A stretch of 64,000 nucleotides of DNA from Bathymodiolus brooksi (Eukaryota > Mollusca > Bivalvia > Mytilida > Modiolidae). A model generated the notes under the pieces. The model was not told where the DNA came from. It saw only the letters and a list, made by a program, of their open reading frames with translations, and searched no databases. The stretch lies in assembly GCA_963680875.1 (NCBI GenBank), contig OY804588.1:94296233-94360232 (forward strand), in the 5' to 3' direction. A program made the translations under genes and the position numbers. This document shows positions 1 through 8,673 of this stretch, piece by piece. The stretch's first letter is position 1; the number at the start of each line of letters is the position of its first letter.

Positions 1-74
1 TGTAATCCACTGCTGTGTTTTATTACTGATATTTACAGTTCCTTGATAATGTAATTATTAATAAATCTAAAGTT

Positions 75-832
75 CTCCTCCCTCAGACATAGGTGACCTT
101 ATTTCTCCTCCCTCAGACATAGGTGACCTTAGTTCACATCCCTCAGACATAGGTGACCTTAGTTCTCCTCCCTCAGACATAGGTGACCTTAGTTCTCCTC
201 CCGCAGACATAGGTGACCTTAGTTCTCCTCCCTCAGACATAGGTGACCTTATTTCTCCTCCCTCAGACATAGGTGACCTTAGTTCTACTCCCTCCGGCAT
301 AGGTGATATTAGTTCTCCTCCCTCAGACATAGGTGACCTTAGTTCTCCTCCCTCAGACATAGGTGACCTTAGTTCTCCTCCCTCCGGCATAGGTGATATT
401 AGTTCTCCTCCCTCAGACATAGGTGACCTTAGTTCTCCTCCCTCAGACATAGGTGACCTTAGTTCTCCTCCCTCCGGCATAGGTGACCTTAGTTCTCCTC
501 CCTCAGACATAGGTGACCTTAGTTCTCCTCCCTCAGACATAGGTGACCTTAGTTCTCCTCCCTCAGACATAGGCGACCTTAGTTCTCCTCCCTCAGACAT
601 AGGTGACCTTAGTTCTCCTCCCTCAGACATAGGTGACCTTAGTTCTCCTCCCTCAGACATAGGTGACCTTAGTTCTCCTCCCTCAGACATAGATGACCTT
701 AGTTCTCCTCCCTCAGACATAGGTGACCTTAGTTCTCCTCCCTCAGACATAGGTGACCTTAGTTCTCCTCCCTCAGACATAGGTGACCTTAGTTCTCCTC
801 CCTCAGACATAGGTGACCTTAGGTGACCTTAG
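75..832. repeat. 30-bp minisatellite, about 25 copies
   Basis: Unit is ctcctccctcagacatagg followed by tgaccttagtt, repeated with few substitutions. A recurrent variant has cggcat for agacat and gatatt for gacctt. Because 30 is divisible by 3, all frames stay open and a 247-residue minus-strand frame (MSEGGELRSP repeats) appears; I do not regard it as a gene. A single unexpanded unit is present in the related element copy at 52,503-52,540. Confidence 0.95.
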
Positions 833-884
833 CTGATTTTGTGTTATCTTGTTTAGGCCCTTTGTTTTATTGTATCCAATCTTT

Positions 885-948
885 CGATTTTGAGCGAACC
901 TGATAAAGGTGATTCCAGAAATGAGTCGTGCGTACTAAATTTGATGTC
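885..948 (+). ncRNA. degenerate hammerhead ribozyme motif, PLE copy 1
   Basis: Type I hammerhead layout: stem I 5' strand near 886-899, core CTGATAA at 900-906 (canonical CTGATGA with one G-to-A change), a short stem II hairpin, GAAA at 918-921, stem III with GCGT closing at 930-933, cleavage base A934, and a stem I 3' strand to 948. The altered core G and the weakened stem III (ATGA against GCGT) predict little or no self-cleavage. Together with copies 2 and 3 the consensus restores every conserved core position. Confidence 0.55.
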
Positions 949-1169
949 TACCTTTTTATTAAAGCTTCACTTTGAGGTGCGTTCTGGCTATTGTCTTTAC
1001 TAGTTTAGTTTAAGCATATTTTATTAATTAATAAGTATAGTACAATATGATAAATTTCAATATGATACACTACATATAATTAAATGGATTCGAAAACAAG
1101 TCTAGAAAAACTGATATTAATTCATTTCCCTGGTTCTTTACTAGTTTGATGCGTAGTCTGTGTTCTGCC
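949..1169. other. AT-rich spacer
   Basis: This is the tail of the PLE copy and AT-rich unique sequence before the 62-bp array. I see no gene or further signal. Confidence 0.5.
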
Positions 1170-2050
1170 TATTCATTGTTTTTCTTTTTCTATCTGTACA
1201 AGTGTTTCGGCTGTGATATTAACAATGATTGTATTCATTGTTTTTCTTTTTCTATCTGTACAAGTGTTTCGGCTGTGATATTAACAATGATTGTATTCAT
1301 TGTTTTTCTTTTTCTATCTGTACAAGTGTTTCGGCTGTGATATTAACAATGATTGTATTCATTGTTTTTCTTTTTCTATCTGTACAAGTGTTTCGGCTGT
1401 GATATTAACAATGATTGTATTCATTGTTTTTCTTTTTCTATCTGTACAAGTGTTTCGGCTGTGATATTAACAATGATTGTATTCATTGTTTTTCTTTTTC
1501 TATCTGTACAAGTGTTTCGGCTGTGATATTAACAATGATTGTATTCATTGTTTTTCTTTTTCTATCTGTACAAGTGTTTCGGCTGTGATATTAACAATGA
1601 TTGTATTCATTGTTTTTCTTTTTCTATCTGTACAAGTGTTTCGGCTGTGATATTAACAATGATTGTATTCATTGTTTTTCTTTTTCTATCTGTACAAGTG
1701 TTTCGGCTGTGATATTAACAATGATTGTATTCATTGTTTTTCTTTTTCTATCTGTACAAGTGTTTCGGCTGTGATATTAACAATGATTGTATTCATTGTT
1801 TTTCTTTTTCTATCTGTACAAGTGTTTCGGCTGTGATATTAACAATGATTGTATTCATTGTTTTTCTTTTTCTATCTGTACAAGTGTTTCGGCTGTGATA
1901 TTAACAATGATTGTATTCATTGTTTTTCTTTTTCTATCTGTACAAGTGTTTCGGCTGTGATATTAACAATGATTGTATTCATTGTTTTTCTTTTTCTATC
2001 TGTACAAGTGTTTCGGCTGTGATATTAACAATGATTGTATTCATTGTTTT
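1170..2050. repeat. 62-bp minisatellite, about 14 copies
   Basis: The unit (attcattgtttttcttttt, ctatctgtacaagtgtttcg, gctgtgatattaacaatgattgt) is almost invariant across 14.2 copies, which implies recent homogenisation. The gtgtttcggc segment also occurs in the PLE terminal copies at 59,085 and, reverse-complemented, near 7,605. The unit may therefore descend from PLE terminal sequence. Short frames over it (64 and 71 residues) are repeat artefacts. Confidence 0.95.
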
Positions 2051-3650
2051 CTTCAACTGTCTTAAAAGTCGAGTATTTCTTTTCCGTATTGAGAGAGACA
2101 GTTGTATCTTTTGGCGAGCCTCTTGATTACATTTCCAGTCATGGCTAAGGGGTTCTCAACCTTAATCCACATACGATTGACCGTGACTGCGGTGGTATTA
2201 ACATGGAGGTTCTGAATAAGTTGCCTACGCTCTACTTTGGGTATTTAGTTGATCAATTCTACATGAAGTTCCATTGTTATTTCGTAGTTGATCTCTAATC
2301 AAGTCAAGTCGTAAAATGCCCCATTTCCAAGATAGGTTATACACATAGAAATATCACTCGACTTATGCAGTCACTTGATATTAGTTAGTGCATTCATCTT
2401 TTGATTGACGCTACCGAGTTCTTGGCAGATTATATGTACATGCATAGGAACATGTGCAATTATAATACTTATATGGTTATTTGCTCTCGGAAACATATTG
2501 AACTATAGTTCACATGTACATGTCTTGCTATGCAAACTGACGAAAATTATTGTATTTTTGGTAGTTCCTGTTGATACTTGGATACATGCATTGATATTGC
2601 AGAATTGATACCAACAAAGTTGTATCTGTGCGTTTAGAAAGCGTATTGTAATATTAAAGTCACTGCAGTGAAGATGTTTCTCTGAAGTCAAAGGGAAGTA
2701 ACTGAAATCATATTTACATGTCTATGTCAAACAGGGTTACTGTTCCTTGCACACTGCATGAAGTTTGATCACTGTCTTATAATAATCATTTCCAAGTTAT
2801 AGTAGGGTAGTGGGTGCTTAAAAAGGCCGCTAGTTTTCGAGTTTGGGTTAATAGTATGACACACGGCTAATTTTTCATATTTTGACGTAAAAATTATTGA
2901 AGTTTTTATTTATTTATGTCGTCGTAACCTACCGTGGTCACATTTTCATATTTTTTTACGTTTTCTGAAGGCACCCTCTAACTGTACATTTTACAACAAA
3001 ATTTCAACACGAATAAAATGAACATCAAGACCTGTAAGTTATCAAATCAAAGTGCTTGACACAAAGACAATATGCTAATTATATCATCAAAACTAAAAAC
3101 GGGAAACTTAACACCTTTTTATTTGTTGTTGTTTTTTAAGTTTTCTGTATCTACATATTACCAAAATGTTACCCTATTTTCAAGTATAGAATGATGTTCC
3201 GAAGGAATTCTAGAATATTTTAAATAGAACTAAATACATCATTACTTAGTACACATGTGTACCAAAAATCAATATTTTTAAAGTTATCATTCAATAGAAA
3301 TTAGCGATTAAAGAGATGTGAAATCTGATCAAATTTAGCCTGTGGCAAACACGGATTACCACGTGTCGGTATTCGATTTGTGGTTAACACAATCCAGTCA
3401 TTATTCAGTACGTGTACTGAAACAGTATATTTAACATTTTGTCTTCTGTTTGGCGTGTGATTGTGTCTTTTAGTAGCATAAACTTATTGCAATACCATGA
3501 GCGAACAACTATGTGGTTAAATTACACTATTTTTGATATTTTTGTATTTTCGTGAACACTAATTTGTAGATTACAGAACAAGTTCGTAGGACACGTTTTT
3601 GATCCAGGAAATGTCACAATTTGGGAGCCCGCTTAAGGGAACGGTCATTA
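2051..3650. other. no recognisable gene
   Basis: AT-rich sequence with no long reading frame, no tandem repeat and no dispersed family that I recognise. The 60-70 residue frames near 2,405-2,690 have no recognisable domain. Confidence 0.5.
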
Positions 3651-3654
3651 TTTA

Positions 3655-3815
3655 ACAAGGGGGGGGGGGGGGGGGGGGGGCGGCTGGAAATTTTTCTGTG
3701 ATGTGACAGTATAAGAAAAACACCCCCCAGAGTTTTAGCAAATTTAAAATTGACCCCCACACAAAATTTAAAATTGACCCCCACACACATTTTACAATAT
3801 TTATTTTGACCCCCT
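3655..3815. repeat. G22 tract and accccca-rich element fragment
   Basis: A 22-base G run at 3,659-3,680 is followed by several repeats of aatttaaaattgaccccca type. This composition (a G run facing C-rich short repeats) resembles a miniature inverted-repeat element of the kind also seen at 40,601. I could not define the ends. Confidence 0.5.
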
Positions 3816-4374
3816 AAAAATGGACAAATAACATAGTATTAATATATAACTGTGAGAAGACTACATCTCAAGAATATACTTCTATATGGCCATTGCTAAG
3901 TACCCGTACATTATATTTAAATGGAACATTATTTATATAGAGGATAAATCATGCTTAGCATAATTTTCTCCTTGATAGCATTACTTTTATTCTGCGGCCA
4001 TCTATAGCTTGCAAGCTGTTCAGTATGACTCTTACTTATTGTTGTCATTGTAATCTATTGTTGCTTTATAATTTGATAGTTGGACTTCTGTAGTGTGGTC
4101 TCATTGAAATTTATGCAACATTTTTTTAGCTTTCATTAAGTGAAACATTGATGAAATAATTCAAACATTTATTCCTAGTGATTTAAAAATTAATATTAAT
4201 ATACATTTTTTGTCCAAAGCAACACATAAAACAGTACATTTTCTTAAAATATTAGACAACATGAACAAAGTCATATTTTCTGATTTCACCCTACAGAATT
4301 CCCAATTATTTAAATGAAGATACATGAGTAGTATATGGGTACGGCCAAAGTCATATTTGTGAGGAACAATAGGG
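3816..4374. other. no recognisable gene
   Basis: AT-rich unique sequence with nothing supportable. A 10-base match to the terminal inverted repeat of the element at 40,601 (agggagcaac) occurs at 4,371-4,380, at its right border. Confidence 0.4.
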
Positions 4375-4720
4375 AGCAACCGGAAGTCACGTGACCGCAA
4401 CGGACGTCACCGGAAGTCACGTGACCGGAAGAGGCCATGTCCGGAATCGGAAGTTATGTTATGCGCATGCGCAACCTGAAGTTTCCCAATACCCCTAGTG
4501 GGGCATTTTCACCGGAAGTGACGTCAGTGATCGTGTGCGCATGCCCAACGGTACATTTTGTATTACTACTAGAGTAGTAGTACAATTACATGACTACCTG
4601 TGACCGAAGGTCACCCAAAGGGGTGGAAGGGCGTGCGCATGCCCAACCGAAAGTTGCACAATAACCCCCTAGTGGGGCCTTTTCACCGGAAGTTGGCTAC
4701 AGGAAGTGACGTCATTTTCC
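4375..4720. promoter_or_regulatory. cluster of ETS, CRE, E-box and NRF1-like motifs
   Basis: Exact consensus matches are packed into about 345 bp. CACGTG occurs at 4,388-4,393 and 4,418-4,423. The NRF1 palindrome TGCGCATGCGCA is at 4,462-4,473, with half-type gcgcatgc near 4,537 and 4,635. The ETS site CCGGAAGT is at 4,512-4,519 and 4,686-4,693, with additional ccggaag sites around 4,380-4,430. The CRE TGACGTCA is at 4,519-4,526 and 4,707-4,714. Two diverged modules of about 75 bp, each running gcgcatgc, cccctagtgggg, ccggaagt, tgacgtca, start near 4,461 and 4,632. Such combinations typify TATA-less animal promoters. No downstream gene is evident on either side except the minus-strand gene ending at 5,119, so this could be an orphan promoter or part of a mobile element. 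Confidence 0.5.
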
Positions 4721-4975
4721 TGCACATTTGTCTTCGTAGTAGTACAAAATGTTGGTTGGGGATTCTCTACGACGTCTGTGTCTACACCTTTCCCTGGTTA
4801 TCTGCCCCTTTTATTTCCATAATTACATATAAAGTTTGTTGTTTTCGGATATGTTGTGTAGTACTCCAAGGATGGTATTTTTAAGAGTCAAATGAATGAA
4901 ATGTGTGATATTTTCATAATGTGTTTCGTTTTGTTTTTGTTTGTAACGTGATTTGGGTGGAATTTCAACGCTATC

Positions 4976-5030
4976 GTGGTGGTGGAGGAAGAGGAGGAGG
5001 GAGGGAGGGCGGAGGAGGAGGAGGAGGTCT
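4976..5030. repeat. GGA-rich purine tract
   Basis: An irregular (gga)n/(gagg)n purine-rich tract just downstream of the poly(A) signal of the minus-strand PC4-like gene. On the minus strand it is a polypyrimidine run. Confidence 0.8.
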
Positions 5031-5073
5031 CTTTGGGTGTAATTATGACTAACACAGAAATCAAGTTTCCTAT

Positions 5074-5079
5074 TTTATT
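5074..5079 (-). terminator. poly(A) signal AATAAA of the PC4-like locus
   Basis: tttatt on the plus strand reads AATAAA on the minus strand, about 40 bases beyond the stop codon at 5,119-5,121. Position and orientation fit a cleavage and polyadenylation signal for the locus. Confidence 0.5.
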
Positions 5080-5118
5080 GTTCACTTTAAGTTCAAGTTC
5101 TGTTTCTCAGTCTCTTAT

Positions 5119-5373
5119 TTAATCTTCTCCAGTCACTTTATTGTCCATTGTCCTCAGTTCTGGTCCTCTGTCTTCCAATAAAGGTATGGTCTTTTTCAGT
5201 TCTTTCCATTCGTAAAGACTCAGGGTCACTCCTCTCTTCGTAGGATGCAATGTCCATTCTCCATTAGGCACGAAGTACTTCCTGATGTGAATTCTCAGTT
5301 GAGGGGCTTTGATGATGACGTAGACGTCTTCTCCCAGGTCATATCTCCAGTCCACGGGTTCTCCGTCTTTCAC
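5119..5373 (-). pseudogene. second PC4-like domain, separated by an in-frame TGA
   Basis: This is the direct in-frame continuation of the upstream frame after one TGA codon (plus-strand 5,374-5,376). It opens with GTG rather than ATG, so independent translation is unlikely. The 84 residues contain IRKYF at 30-34, PTKRGVTL at 44-51 and the EW at 55-56. This is the signature of the PC4/p15 single-stranded-DNA-binding domain, in which a beta sheet carrying R-K-[YF] is followed by P-x-K-x-G-[IV]-[ST]-L and a helix starting near the W. The stop codon TAA at 5,119 is followed by AATAAA at 5,079. The conserved domain past the TGA indicates a recent nonsense mutation, a sequencing error, or readthrough. 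Confidence 0.6.
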
Positions 5374-6615
5374 TCAGCTGATCAAATCGTCCACCACTTG
5401 CATAGCACTGTACACGACTTTCCACTGTGGTAATGATAAGCTGACACCGACTTTGGTAGGAATCGTATCGGTTTTCCAAAATCTCAGATCCACTCTCTTA
5501 CTGCCATTCCATTCTGTGAGTTCTGCGTATCTTCCACCTCCTAGGGGTACTTTGACCGGAATGTTAAATTCTTGGGTCTGGTCTTTGGCGAACGTTACTG
5601 CTAAGGCTTCCTGTAGCAGATCCCCTTGTGTCAGGGTTAACGGAATGTTCAATGCTTTGGTCTGGTCTTTGGCGAACGTTACTGCTAAGGCTTCCTGTAG
5701 CAGATCCCCTTGTGTCAGGGTTAACGGAATGTTCAATGCTTTGGTCTGGTCTTTGGCGAACGTTACTGCTAAGGCTTCCTGTAGCAGATCCCCTTGTGTC
5801 AGGGTTAACGGAATGTTCAATGCTTTGGTCTGGTCTTTGGCGAACGTTACTGCTAAGGCTTCCTGTAGCAGATCCCCTTGTGTCAGGGTTAACGGAATGT
5901 TCAATGCTTTGGTCTGGTCTTTGGCGAACGTTACTGCTAAGGCTTCCTGTAGCAGATCCCCTTGTGTCAGGGTTAACGGAATGTTCAATGCTTTGGTCTG
6001 GTCTTTGGCGAACGTTACTGCTAAGGATTCCTGTACCAGATCCCCTTGTGTCAGGGTTAACGGAATGTTCAATGCTTTGGTCTGGTCTTTGGCGAACGTT
6101 ACTGCTAAGGCTTCCTGTAGCAGATCCCCTTGTGTCAGGGTTAACGGAATGTTCAATGCTTTGGTCTGGTCTTTGGCGAACGTTACTGCTAAGGATTCCT
6201 GTACCAGATCCCCTTGTGTCAGGGTTAACGGAATGTTCAATGCTTTGGTCTGGTCTTTGGCGAACGTTACTGCTAAGGATTCCTGTACCAGATCCCCTTG
6301 TGTCAGGGTTAACGGAATGTTCAATGCTTTGGTCTGGTCTTTGGCGAACGTTACTGCTAAGGCTTCCTGTAGCAGATCCCCTTGTGTCAGGGTTAACGGA
6401 ATGTTCAATGCTTTGGTCTGGTCTTTGGCGAACGTTACTGCTAAGGCTTCCTGTAGCAGATCCCCTTGTGTCAGGGTTAACGGAATGTTCAATGCTTTGG
6501 TCTGGTCTTTGGCGAACGTTACTGCTAAGGATTCCTGTACCAGATCCCCTTGTGTCAGGGTGAACGGAATGTTCAATGCTTTGGTCTGGTCTTTTGATTT
6601 TGATTTACATGACAT
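5374..6615 (-). CDS. intronless PC4-domain protein with twelve 28-residue repeats
   Basis: A frame of 413 residues. Residues 1-7 (MSCKSKS) form a short leader. Residues 8-343 are twelve copies of a 28-residue unit beginning KDQTKALNIPLTLTQGDLLQ, in two versions (GDLLQEA and GDLVQES). Residues 344-361 are a diverged thirteenth half-unit. Residues 362-413 are a PC4-like domain (YAELTEWNG strand, VDLRFW, PTKVGVSL at 386-393, W398). PC4/p15 domains bind single-stranded DNA and act as transcription coactivators in the nucleus; here a DNA-binding role is inferred from family only. A second PC4-like domain follows after a TGA. The ATG at 6,613-6,615 is chosen because it precedes the first repeat and follows the CCAAT cluster. 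The gene lacks introns and is followed by a poly(A) signal. It may be a retro-derived or mobile-element gene, and it may be inactive. A 416-residue plus-strand frame over the same DNA is an antisense shadow kept open by the 84-bp period. Confidence 0.6.
   Translation of the reverse strand: MSCKSKSKDQTKALNIPFTLTQGDLVQESLAVTFAKDQTKALNIPLTLTQGDLLQEALAVTFAKDQTKALNIPLTLTQGDLLQEALAVTFAKDQTKALNIPLTLTQGDLVQESLAVTFAKDQTKALNIPLTLTQGDLVQESLAVTFAKDQTKALNIPLTLTQGDLLQEALAVTFAKDQTKALNIPLTLTQGDLVQESLAVTFAKDQTKALNIPLTLTQGDLLQEALAVTFAKDQTKALNIPLTLTQGDLLQEALAVTFAKDQTKALNIPLTLTQGDLLQEALAVTFAKDQTKALNIPLTLTQGDLLQEALAVTFAKDQTKALNIPLTLTQGDLLQEALAVTFAKDQTQEFNIPVKVPLGGGRYAELTEWNGSKRVDLRFWKTDTIPTKVGVSLSLPQWKVVYSAMQVVDDLIS
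5575..6594 (-). repeat. 84-bp coding minisatellite, about 12 copies
   Basis: In-frame tandem repeat encoding the 28-residue units of the PC4-like protein. Only a few positions vary, at linked sites: gcttcctgtagcag against gattcctgtaccag. The two versions are interspersed (order from the N terminus V, L, L, V, V, L, V, L, L, L, L, L), which suggests expansion by unequal exchange of mixed blocks. Confidence 0.95.
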
Positions 6616-6637
6616 GTCGAATGAAGTCTCTGCAGTC

Positions 6638-6755
6638 GATTGGTTGTTTCTTTTTGTATCCTGCTTTCTGATTGGTTCTTTTTCCTGGCTTCTGATTGGC
6701 TAATCAGCCGGAAATGGCGTCTTCTGATTGGTCAGATTTCCTGGCTGTTGATTGG
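6638..6755 (-). promoter_or_regulatory. five tandem CCAAT boxes upstream of the PC4-like gene
   Basis: gattgg on the plus strand (CCAATC on the minus strand) occurs at 6,638, 6,670, 6,694, 6,726 and 6,750. The spacing alternates 32, 24, 32, 24 bases, that is, a 56-bp module repeated. A combined YY1/ETS-like gccatttccgg (minus strand) lies at 6,709-6,719. The nearest box is about 23 bases from the ATG, so transcription probably starts among or just below the boxes. NF-Y binding is the family expectation. Confidence 0.55.
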
Positions 6756-6804
6756 TTGACGATGGAACACATCTCAATCCTTCTACCACCCGATTATATC
6801 TTAA

Positions 6805-7085
6805 AAAAACAAAAACTGCTTACTCTTCGCGAAGCACATGAGTTCACTCGATGTGTTACGCCATCTTTAGTTTTATGTTTATGTTTTGTAGATCGGTGTT
6901 TGTCCTTTGTACTTTTTCTTTTGGCCGTTGTGTTATCTGTTCTTCTTCAATATACGGATTCTGATTACCCCTTTCATTATCTTCAAACTCTTCTTCACAC
7001 CCGGTGTTTGGTGGGGTCCGTGTTGCTCATCTATTTAGTTTTCCTGCTTTGTGGTGTGCCCAATGTTGGAAGTGTTTTTTGATTG
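6805..7085 (+). mobile_element. dispersed repeat family C, copy
   Basis: Shares an ordered set of phrases with copies at 33,105, 36,040 and 53,750 (plus) and 32,625, 50,495, 55,655 and 63,535 (minus). The phrases are aactgcttac, a caysngagttcac segment, ctttagtttt, tatgttttgta, cttttggncattgtgt and ggattctgattacc followed by tatcttcaaactctt. This family is common in bivalve genomes in my memory. No protein is recognisable in it, although a 128-residue frame (6,696-7,082) runs across it and the promoter repeats. Confidence 0.6.
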
Positions 7086-7474
7086 CCCTTTCTGGTTTTT
7101 ATAACGTTTCTTTAATGACCTTTTCGATCTCAGAGAATAAAAATATCAAAAATGTCATAGAAAGCATCAATTTTAGTCTACCTCCGAAATAAAGAAACAT
7201 CTTAACTGTGATTTTATTTTGTCATGACATAGTTGAAATAATTCGAATCGTAGCATAGGCATTGTGGACAAAGACGCAGATATATAATTTAGTGCGTTTC
7301 TATGACACTCTTTATCAAGTACACTCATAGACAAAAGATTGGAAAGCTAAATAATTCAAAAGTCTTGTAAAAATAGCCAAAATCAGCTAAGTTAACTATG
7401 GCTGAGTGAGATTAACTTCAGTTTTAATAAATTATATGATTTGGGAAATGTACTTTTAAAATATTAATATATCT
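7086..7474. other. no recognisable gene
   Basis: AT-rich unique sequence with an incidental aataaa near 7,137. Nothing else is supportable. Confidence 0.4.
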
Positions 7475-7695
7475 AACACACCATATCCGTGACGAAACAC
7501 TAATTTAATGGACAGATGATACCCTCGGAGACTAATAGTTCACGTACCAAAGTGATCGACTAAGTGATGGTAATAACACCGTTGATATGTAATAAACCAT
7601 GTCAGTGCCGAAACACTGACTACTGGGGCGGATGACAACCTCAGAGACTAATAGTCCACTTACCAAAGTTGTTGATCCAGTGATTGTTATAGAAA
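7475..7695 (-). mobile_element. two diverged inverted PLE terminal fragments in tandem
   Basis: Two related blocks, about 7,485-7,600 and 7,600-7,695, share ccgaaacact, gatgayaaccc/ccctcggagactaatagt and tncacntaccaaagt. The reverse complement of the second reads ggactattagtctctgaggt and then agtgtttcggcactgacatg. This matches the left part of the terminal copy at 58,860-59,110 (ggtggactat, gagggtat, cagtgtttcggcattgacat). The fragments point away from the reverse transcriptase that follows, as PLE flanks often do. Confidence 0.55.
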
Positions 7696-7700
7696 CGTAA

Positions 7701-8673
7701 ATATCTTATGAAACTGCTTACTCGCGTAGTGGCATAAATCACATGTGGATTTTGAAAAACTGTAAAGTTCTTTTGGATAACCTTAAATCAAGATCTTTCT
7801 CTCATGTATCCTCCATCAAAACTTTTGATTTTTCAACTCTATATACCACCATACCGCATGACAAATTAAAAACTTGCTTAAAAGAAACAATTCACAAAGC
7901 TTTCAGTCATAGAAACTATGGCTCAAACTTTGTTGTGTTAGGCTACAATTCCACATATTTTTCAAACAAAATTCAAAAAGGTAAAACATGCTACTCCGAG
8001 GAACAAGTGATCAGTATGCTGGAGTTCCTCATCGATAACATATTTGTCTCCTTTGGAGGGACACTGTTTCAGCAGGTCGTCGGCATACCAATGGGTACGA
8101 ATTGTGCCCCTCTTCTACCCGATTTATTTTTATACTCATATGAGTCGGAGTTTCTTCAAAAGCTTGAGGCTAGAGCCTTTAATTTCACATACAGGTATAT
8201 TGATAACGTTTTATCTATCAATAATTCTAGATTTGCAGAATTTCTTCCATTCATATATCCTCCAGAGCTGGAAGTTAAAGAGACCACAGATACAGCTTCG
8301 TTCGCATCATTTTTGGACTTATTCCTCGAATTTGACGACAGTGGTTAACTCAGTACTAAAATTTATGATAAACGGGATGACTTCAATTTTAAAATCATAA
8401 ATATTCCAAATATGTGCAGCAATATACCAGCTTCTCCTGCATATGGTGTTTACATCTCGCAATTGATTCGCTATGCAAGGGCCAGTAGCAATTATTCTGA
8501 TTTCCTGAAGCGGTCATCTTCATCTGTGAAACAGGCTACTGGACCAGGGCTATGAAAAGATTCGCCTTATTCGATCTCTTAAAAAGTTTATATTCCGATA
8601 CCAAGATCTTGTCGAAATATATTCCGTCTCTGCAGAGACGATGATAAACGATGCATTTTCATATACACATTGA
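7701..8673 (+). pseudogene. Penelope-like reverse transcriptase, 5'-truncated and inactive
   Basis: An open frame from 7,701 (preceded by TAA at 7,698) covers ISYETAYSRSGINHMWILKN, then FDFSTLYTTIPH, GIPMGTNCAPLLPDLFLYSYE in outline, and the catalytic palm motif. The palm motif reads RYIDN at codons 8,193-8,207, where a second aspartate (YIDD) is required; this loss alone would abolish polymerase activity. TAA at 8,346-8,348 interrupts it. Homology continues in the same frame (TKIYDKRDDFNF, CSNIPASPAYGVYISQLIRY), shifts frame near 8,530, and continues as LLDQGYEKIRLIRSLKKF to a TGA at 8,671-8,673. No GIY-YIG endonuclease is visible. Family assignment is by motif recall; a related RT lineage close to PLEs is possible. 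Confidence 0.7.

Larger units (their letters stand above)
1..985 (+). mobile_element. Penelope-like element terminal repeat (pLTR), copy 1
   Basis: This stretch aligns by eye with two other places in the window, 52,440-52,690 and 58,795-59,340. All share, in order, an AT-rich lead-in, a catagrtnaccttag-type motif, a ccctttg-rich spacer, a hammerhead-like segment, and a ctaaatttgatatctac-like tail ending in a T-rich run. Similar sequences with hammerhead motifs are known from terminal repeats of Penelope-like retroelements in molluscs. The internal accttag segment has been expanded into a 30-bp tandem array. The left end lies outside the window, so the element is partial. The family assignment rests on memory and on the Penelope-like reverse transcriptase at 7,701. 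Confidence 0.6.

Noticed and set aside
75..810. 247-residue minus-strand MSEGGELRSP repeat protein
   Set aside because: The 30-bp period keeps all frames open, there is no non-repeat domain, and the sequence belongs to a PLE terminal repeat.
5453..6703. 416-residue plus-strand frame over the 84-bp repeats
   Set aside because: Antisense shadow. The minus strand carries the PC4-like domains, the upstream CCAAT boxes and the poly(A) signal; the plus-strand product has no domain.
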